The notes under the pieces: generated by a model
What the model was told of the DNA's origin: nothing
The model's input: only the letters and a program-made list of their open reading frames with translations
Databases searched by the model: none
Part shown: piece after piece, positions 1 to 7,700 of the stretch
How the letters are laid out: each line of letters starts with the position of its first letter
How positions within the stretch are numbered: position 1 is the stretch's first letter
Translations under genes and position numbers: made by a program
Source: Prorocentrum cordatum
Taxonomy: Eukaryota > Sar > Dinophyceae > Prorocentrales > Prorocentraceae
Direction: 5' to 3'
Length of the DNA stretch: 64,000 bases
Assembly: GCA_963575745.1 (NCBI GenBank)
Contig: CAUYUJ010003016.1
Coordinates: forward strand, 19,003 to 83,002

Positions 1-1
1 G

Positions 2-1768
2 CGGCAGCAGCGCTACCTTCAGACCGCCCTCAACGACTCGATGCACGGGGTGCGCGGCGCCCCGGGCAAGGCTGGGGAGGTCAGAGGAGAAGGAGATGAG
101 CCAGCCACGGAGCCTCAGGAACAACGAGCTGGAGCCACCCCCAAGAAGAAGCCTAAGGCCAAGGCCCAGCCGAAAGCCAGCTCCGCACGGGCCGCGTACC
201 TTGCGGGCAAACGGCTGAACGCCCAGGAGATCAAGCTGTCTGTCCGGCACGCGCCCTGCGACAAGCAGGGCAAGCCGCTCTGCTGGGACAATTCGACCTG
301 GATAGGCTGCAAGAAGGGGGCCTCGGGGTGCTCACACTCGCACGAGCTCATCAAAGGACTGAAGGACGTGCACTGGACCGTGCAGTGCCAGCTCCTCAGG
401 CGGGGTGGGCTCCGCAACGCCGCCAAGATCGACCCAGCTTCGGTCAATGGGAGAATCGCACAGCTGAGGGCCCAGGCGAAGACCGAGGCGGACAGCAAAC
501 GGGCCGCAGGTGCTGGCGCAGCGGAGAGCCAACCCGCCAAGACAGGTTGGGCACCGCCTGACGAGTACGCCGAGGTCCAGTGCACCGAACTGGAGTCGGA
601 GCTTCGGGAAGCCGCTCAGGGGCCCGATGCGACCTGGCTCGAGGACCCGCGCGCCGACAGCCCGGCCCTGGTTGGGACGAGTGTCTGCGCAGATGAAGGA
701 GCCCTGGCCCAGCGGAAGCTGCTCGAGGCCGTCCAGGAGAGCGGGGCACTCGACCCCGTGAGCCATGCCAGTGACGACATGCGGTCGCATGTCTTGGCAC
801 GTCTTGCTTGCGCCCGCGGGCGCGAGGAGGAGCTTTCAGTTGAACAGGTGCTCCTCGAAGCAACGCGCCAAGGTGGGCCCACTCTGGCCGCCGAGGCTAG
901 CGAACTGCTGGACCGCCTCGGGGCGAAGGCTGGCAACCTGGGGGCTGACCCTGACGTCATCATGACGCCAGTGCGGTGGGACGCTGAGAAGTCGGTGGGT
1001 CAAGGCTCTGTCACAGTGCAAGGCCATACTTGGCGCTACCTCGACTACCAGGACCAGCTGCCCTTAGACGAGTGCGTCGCGAAGCGATTACAGGTGGCCG
1101 CCGGTGTTTCGGAGGAACGGCAGTGCCTCCCACTCCACCTGGCGGCCGCCAAGCTTTGGGTGCAGCTGGAGACTCCACCCGACGCCCAGCAGGTCAAGGA
1201 CCTGGCCCTTGAGATTCGCAGGGACCTCCTGGAGAAGGCTACCGACGCGGCCGCGGGCCTCGCCGATGCCCCGCCCTGGATATCCCCCAGGGAAGCTGAG
1301 GTCCGGATGCGCATCCATGACGCAGTGCATCGCGACCACGACAAATATTTCCGATGCGTCGCCCTCTTCCCGTGCGAAGCATTGGAGGAGGTGGTGCTTA
1401 GAGTATGGCGAGCGGATCACTGGGGTCACCTGGATATCGATACAGTCCTCCCCGTGGGAGAGCCCAAGCAGGAGTGCCACGTGATTATCCATCGCGGGCA
1501 TATGCGTGTCCTCCACCCTCCGCCTGGAGCAGACGGCCAGCGGGCAGCAGACGAGCTCATCCGCACTTGGGCCACGAGCGGAAAGGACCTCAAGGAGCTC
1601 CCCACCATGGGCTGGGAGACGTACCTCGCCTCGGAGGAGGATGGCAGTCCGGCGGTGGCCAGTAAGCCTCCCCCGTGCAGCATTGCAGAGCCCTTGCAGC
1701 ACAGCAGCAGCAGCGTGGGAGAGCCGCCGGCGGGGCAACCGCCGCAGTCGAGCTCCCCACCGAGGTAG
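2..1768 (+). CDS. DIRS-like ORF1, CCCH zinc-finger Gag-like protein (5' partial)
   Basis: The frame is open from the window edge (base 2) through the first ATG at 41 to TAG at 1768. The residues before that ATG look coding, so the true start is probably outside. Counting from the ATG, C81, C90, C97 and H101 form a C-X8-C-X6-C-X3-H finger, the classic RNA-binding CCCH spacing. It follows a Lys/Ala-rich basic tract, and the rest is acidic to neutral with no family I recognise. Position upstream of the pol-like ORF and a nucleic-acid-binding finger suggest a Gag role (inference). Its last ~100 nt overlap ORF2 in the -1 frame. Composition and frame integrity suggest a young copy. Confidence 0.6.
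   Translation, partial: RQQRYLQTALNDSMHGVRGAPGKAGEVRGEGDEPATEPQEQRAGATPKKKPKAKAQPKASSARAAYLAGKRLNAQEIKLSVRHAPCDKQGKPLCWDNSTWIGCKKGASGCSHSHELIKGLKDVHWTVQCQLLRRGGLRNAAKIDPASVNGRIAQLRAQAKTEADSKRAAGAGAAESQPAKTGWAPPDEYAEVQCTELESELREAAQGPDATWLEDPRADSPALVGTSVCADEGALAQRKLLEAVQESGALDPVSHASDDMRSHVLARLACARGREEELSVEQVLLEATRQGGPTLAAEASELLDRLGAKAGNLGADPDVIMTPVRWDAEKSVGQGSVTVQGHTWRYLDYQDQLPLDECVAKRLQVAAGVSEERQCLPLHLAAAKLWVQLETPPDAQQVKDLALEIRRDLLEKATDAAAGLADAPPWISPREAEVRMRIHDAVHRDHDKYFRCVALFPCEALEEVVLRVWRADHWGHLDIDTVLPVGEPKQECHVIIHRGHMRVLHPPPGADGQRAADELIRTWATSGKDLKELPTMGWETYLASEEDGSPAVASKPPPCSIAEPLQHSSSSVGEPPAGQPPQSSSPPR
1666..1768 (+). promoter_or_regulatory. ORF1/ORF2 overlap, candidate -1 frameshift region
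   Basis: The ORF2 frame opens after a TAA at 1663-1665 and runs beneath the end of ORF1. It is in the -1 frame relative to ORF1. ORF2 has no AUG before about residue 68, already inside its first domain; the only early start-like codon is GTG at 1675. Expression as an ORF1-ORF2 fusion by -1 slippage is therefore more economical than independent initiation. I found no canonical X-XXY-YYZ heptamer. The C-run around 1669-1675 is the most slippery stretch. Confidence 0.4.
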
Positions 1769-4700
1769 AGTGTCCAGACTTCGGGGACTTGGAGCCTCTG
1801 CGATTGAGGCCCGCGTTCGCGTGGGGACTCAGGACACGGGAGATTTTCGCCGGTACCGGGCGTTGGACGCAGGCCATGAAGGATGCGGGCATCGCCACCA
1901 GCGAGTCTGTCGAGTACTTCGGGCAGCCGTTGCTCGGCAAGGACCCCAGGCCGCAGTTCGACATACGCGACCCGCTGGTACGGGAGCGCCTGTACCAGGA
2001 GTTCAGCGCGCCTCCCGGCCCCGACGAAGCCAACGTGCTGCAGTTCGCCCCGCCCTGCGTGAGCCATTGCCCCTGGCAGCTGGCAGCAGGAGGGGCGCGG
2101 ACTTTCGAGTGCCCAGATGGAACGGGAGAGCGGCAAATCGAGATCGACGGCAACGTATTCGGGGAGTTCGCGTGCATAGGGGCGAAGCGGGGCTACGAGG
2201 CGGGACGAGAGTTCCTCATCGAGTCGTCAGCACGGGATGGGCGGTATCCTAAGCTGTGGGACCGCCCCTGCATGCGGGCCCTGATGCGCACGACTGGAGC
2301 CCGAGTTCTCGCCATAGACATGTGTGAGTGGGGGCTCGCACCACCGGGCGAGCCACAACATCGGTATCAGAAGCGGACCTGGTGGTTGGCATCACTCGGG
2401 CTCTACCCCTATGCCTTGATCTTGGCCAGGAGGTGCACAGGCCAGCACACGCATCGCACGTTGGAGGGCGGCCTACCGCATGATCTGACGGACGGCCAGG
2501 TGGAAGCCTACAACCTCGATGCGCGCACGCGGCTCAGCAAAGCCGAGGCCAGCGAATTTATCAACCTCAGCACCAAACTGGGCGAGGCCGGCGGGTGCCA
2601 CGGCCTCGACAGCGACGGGGCCACCGTCACGCTGCCCCCAGACGACAAGCTGATCCGCGTGAACCAGCTCATCGCGCGGGTCGCCCCAGACAATTTCCAC
2701 TGGGCGAGGATCGATTTCCGCACTAAGCAGCACTACTCCGCTTTGCCTGAGAACCAGTGGGCCCTCTACTTCGGGAAGACCCCCGAGGGCGAGCTCCGCT
2801 TCACCCTCGGCAAGCAGGCCCCGCCCAACCTGGAAGGTGGAGGACGCGTTCCCAGCGGTACTCCCCAGCTCAGCGCTGCGGTGAAAGGAGAGCTGGGAAG
2901 CGCAAGCTTCGGACTGGGACTACGGGGCATGCGGGGGACTCAGCACGCGGGGCAGTATGCACCGCGGCTGTGCGCTGCCTGGGCAGCCGTGCTCAAGGCA
3001 GCGGCTGCCGGCACCGCCCCAGAGAAGCTGGAACAACAAATCGCCGCTATGGACGCCGAGGCGCGGGCTTTGGAAGAGAAGTTGGAGAGCAAGGTGGCGC
3101 GGGCCGGGCGTTCTGACGCCCTGGAACAAGAACCCCCCCCCTCTTTTCAGCCTCCGGCCTGTGCGGGAGAGGGCGGCAGTACCGAAAATGGGGCCATCAA
3201 CGAGCGCAGCGTGAAATGCGGCAGCCTGAAGCAGAGCGCCGACACCTGCTGCCTGCCCCACTCGATATGGAGAAGCTCAATGGAGGTCGAATTCGACGGG
3301 GGCTCAAAGGGCCACCGGAGAGGTGGTCGTTCAAAGGGCGACTACCTGGAGAGGAACGCGGCGGAGGCGGACGGCAGGAGCCCAAAGGGCGAAGGCCGAG
3401 GTGAGGAGGAGGTGGAGGTGGAGACCGACGGCGAGCCGACCATAATCGCATGGGGTGGCGACGAGAAGCGAGGTGGCAAACGAGGTGGCAAGCGAGGAGG
3501 CTGGAAGCGCAACAAGGCGCGCAAGCGTGAAGCACGTGAAGCTGCTGCTCGCGGAGGTGGCGGATCTGGCGGAGGTGGTGATGACGATGGCGACGGGGAC
3601 GAGAGCCCCGAGGAGGAAGAGGAGGAGAACCGCCGCCAGAAGAAGGCGAGGGAGGCCGAGGACGAGGCGTCGCGGGCCAGCCCGGCGCGGGTTTTCGTCC
3701 CGCAGCAGGGAGACCAGTGGGTGCTGCTCAAGGGGGGCCCGTTCGAAGCTGGAGAGGTCAAGGCGAGGCTGAGGGTCTCTGAGACACTATCCGGGGGCTT
3801 CTTCGACGCCGACCAGCTGTACCTCTTCGAGTACACAGAGGATGACGATACTGCAGGAGCACATGGGCCACCCCTCGACGACGAAGAAGCGGTGCGCCCT
3901 GGCGAGAAGTTGCTGCTGTGGGCCACGCCGAAGCCGCCGAAGGAATGGACCAGTTGGAGCCCCCGGTGGAACCGATACCAGCAACCAGCACCTGGTGCTA
4001 CAGCCCAGGAGGGTCAGCGGAGAGTCACGGCCAGGATCGCCGACAGAGCAGCCGCAGCAGCAGCGGCAGCGGGAACGAGCGGGGCCGCAGCGAGCTCAGC
4101 AACCAGCAGTGGCCGCCAGCCAGCCCCAACGTTCAGCGAGGTGGCTGCAGCAGCGAGCGGCATCCGAGCGAGCTCAGTCCCTCCGTCCAGCGGGGGTACC
4201 TCGAGGAGCTCAGGTGCCCTAATGCGAGTCGAGGAACAGCTCGCCGAAGCTCAAGGGCAGCATGCTCGAGCAGCGAGCGAAGGCGGCGACCAGGAGCTGA
4301 GCGCTGCGCGCGTAGTAGGGCAGCTGGAGATCAGGCGCAACGAGGTCCAGGCCCGCCGCGCTGCCCGGCTCGAGCGCGAGGCGCGCCGGCGGGGGCGCGA
4401 GGACCAGAGGGCCACCAGCGCACCCCCAGAGCCCCACAGCCTGCAGGCGCCCCCGGAGGCCCCCCCTCCGCCCGAGGCGGAGGAAGACCCAGAGACCACC
4501 TCAGAGGAGATGGGGCGCCGGGTTGCCGAGGCGCACCCGGGCGTAGCCTGCCGTGGGGGGGTCCACAAGTGCAACGCTGCTCGGCGATTCGTCAAGAACT
4601 TCAACGACGTGCGGAGGGGTGGCAAGAGCTACGACCTGCAGCATGCGGATATCCTGTACCTGAACGGGATCGGGCAGATCAGCGACGTGCTGATGCAGGA

Positions 4701-7700
4701 ATATCCCGGGGCCGACCCGACCGACCCGTCCCTGCCGCCGGAGCCTCGCCAGCTCGGCGAGATCCTGGCGCGCTACGTGGAGGAGCACGAGACGTTGAAG
4801 GTCAAGATGAAGAGCCTCGGCATCCCGCGAGACGAGCAGGCCGGGGGTGGGGTCCTGGACCCCATCTACGTCGCGACCGAGAGGACTTACATCGAGGAGC
4901 ACGAGGGTCGAGACGTTCCTGGCGCCCGCAGCCGCAGCCGCAGGAGAAGTGGAGGAGCAGCCCCCTCCGGGGGAGCGAAGCCCTCCGGAGGCGCGCCTGG
5001 CGACTCGGAGTCATCCGCCTCCGAGACGATGGCCCCTGACACCCGAGGCCGGCTGCGGGCAAGGTCGCCCCCGGATGAGAACCGAGGGCGCAGCTCCGCC
5101 CCAGACCCGAGGGACCCAGGGCGCAGGTGCGGAGGCCCCGAGGTGCCGCCGGCGGACGCCCGCCAAGGCGCGCACCACAGGAGCCGTGCGGAGGCATGCC
5201 AGGACGAGCGTCGATCGCCGCCGGCAACGCCTCCTCCTGGCACCCCCGAGGCCAAGGAGTACTTGCGCTGGTGCCTGGAGCATGCTGAGTTTGCCCCTGA
5301 GCTGGTAAAAGAAGTGACGGGCCTGGGGAATCGCCTGCTCCTCGCCGCAGGGAGCGTGGAGGCTGCCGCAGCGAGGCTCCGCGAGGAACGGGAGCTCGTC
5401 CTCGGGAATCCTCTCGGGGGAGTACTCGATCCCAAGTTCGGCGAAGCTCTCGAGGAGGACCACCGGCGGTACCTCCAGGAGATGGCGAGCAGGGGCGTCC
5501 CCGTTCGGAGGCAGCAGCCCAGGCGTCGGACTATAGCCAAGCCCCACGCTTCCGCGAAGGACCATGCCCTGGAGATGTACGCCAAGGCCTGGAAGGACAC
5601 GTCCTACGGCGCCGTGCTCTGGGCCACCCCGGAGGCCGAGGCTGCCTTGTCCGCTTCCGAGCTCATCGAGAGCCCGTCGGGGCGAGTGCCTAAGATGCTG
5701 CCCGACCGCACGGTGAGCAGCGAAGGGCGCCCCATACATGATATGCGGGTTGCCAATGGGGACTCGCCCAAGGAGCTGCATCCGCCGGCGCCCCAGCCCA
5801 AGCACGAAGCCCTCGTGCGCCTGTCGCTCTGGTGGTCCGCGCGCCACCCAGGTGTGCCGCAGGTGATAGCCAAGCGGGGCGTGTCGCGGGCCTTCAAGTG
5901 GCACTGGGTGCGCGACGAGGACGTGGCCGAGTTCGGCACCTCCCTCCCGGGCGACGCTGCGGGCCTGACCACGCGCGTGATCATGATCCACTGCGTGATG
6001 GTCTTCGGGTGGTCGGGGTCGCCGGGCGAGTACATGGCGTTCGCCTGGAGTGCCAAGTGGGACCACGAGCGGCGCCGCCCACCGGACCCAGCGGTCAACG
6101 ACACGGTGCGCTGGTCGTCCAAGTGGCTGATGGACGACGGCGTCTTGGTCGAGCCACTGGTCGGCCTCAGGCCCTGGCTCAGCGCAGCCGACTGCGACGC
6201 GAGCATGCGGCGCGTCTGGGGCGGCGACGCGATCAACGTCGACAAGATGGCGGAAGAGGGCACCTTCCAGGCAGAACAGCTGGTCTGGGGCCTCTACCTG
6301 GACGTGGACAAGCAGCGCTCGAGGCTCCCAGAGCCCAAGTGCGTGAAGGCCGCCCACCTCCTGGCGATCGACGAGCTTCGCTACGGATGCCGCCGGGTCC
6401 CCATTAAAGTCGTCCAGGAGCTGAGGGGGTCGGCCCAGTTCTGGGTGGCCACGCAGCCGGCTATCAAGCCCGAGCTGCCGGTCATCGACCGCCTCCTCGG
6501 CGGTGGGCTCGGAGCGGCATGGGCGGAACCCCGAGGGAGCGCTGAAGAGATCGCCCTTGCCTGGGACGAGTGGGATCAGACCCTCGAGCTGCTGCGGGTG
6601 CTCTTCGACGCACCCGAGGCCTGGGCGTCCACCTTCGAGGCGAGCTTCATTTCCTGTCTAGGGCCGCGCGAGCGCCTGGCACTCCCAGGAGCCGCCGCCC
6701 GGACGAGATGGACTGGAGGCGACGCAACCACGACGACCATCGGCAGCATCGACTGGGGGCGAGCAGTGGCCGGCAGTAAAGCGATGCCACCTCACTACAT
6801 GGCCGTAGACGCCGCCCCGCTCCTCCGCCAGTTGGAGGACGTGCTGAGCCATCCAGGGGCCGAGAAGGACTGGGCGATAGCCATCGTGGAGCTGCTTGCA
6901 TTTGTGGCCCTAGCTGCCGCGAGGGGTAGCGAGTGGCAAGGCGAGCTGGTCTTCTACGTCACCGACAACATGAACGTGCGGTCGTGGATTTCCAAGAGGC
7001 GGCCCAAGCACCCGCTTGCACGGCATCTCATTCGCCTCGTTCAGCGCCTGGAGGCTTGCCATGGGTTCAGCACGACCGCGCTGTACATCCGCACTTACCA
7101 CAACGACATCGCGGACTGGCTGTCGCGAGAAGAGGCCAAGAAGGTCCACTCCGAGCTCCTGCGCAAAGGGTGGACCCGCATCGAGCCGCCCGAGGAGTGG
7201 GGGAAGATGCTGGCCGAGGCAAAGGAGCACCTCTTGCGGCTACCTGGAGAAGATGGGCCCATTGCGGAGTCAGCACTCCGGCATCGGGCGCTGAGGACCC
7301 CAGCAGCAGTGCCACGCAGCCTCGCCCTCGCAGGGCGCCGGGGCCTCGAGCTGGGGAGCCCACTGGGGACCTACGGGCGAGCCTGGGAGCAGCTCGGCGG
7401 TGAACTGACCACGGGCGACCCCACGGGGGTGGACTGGATCATGTGCACGCTGTCCCTGGACCCGAAGGGTTTTGAAGTCGAGAAGTTGGCATCCTCCATC
7501 ACTCGGGCGAGGCCACAGGTCGTCGTAGTCGATGCCCCGGGCAAGCTCGACCTGACCCGCGTTGTCAAAGTGCTGCGCAAGCTGGGGTACCGCACGTACG
7601 ACCTGGAGGTCGTCTGCACCCACTACGGCGACATGACAGCTCGAGCTCGGAGCTTGATCGTGGCAGGCCGAGGGCCAGCGGGCGCCAGCCTGGCGAGCAT

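Noticed and set aside
5011-6357. 448-codon minus-strand ORF opposite the RT
   Set aside because: Antisense shadow; the + strand frame carries the RT motifs.
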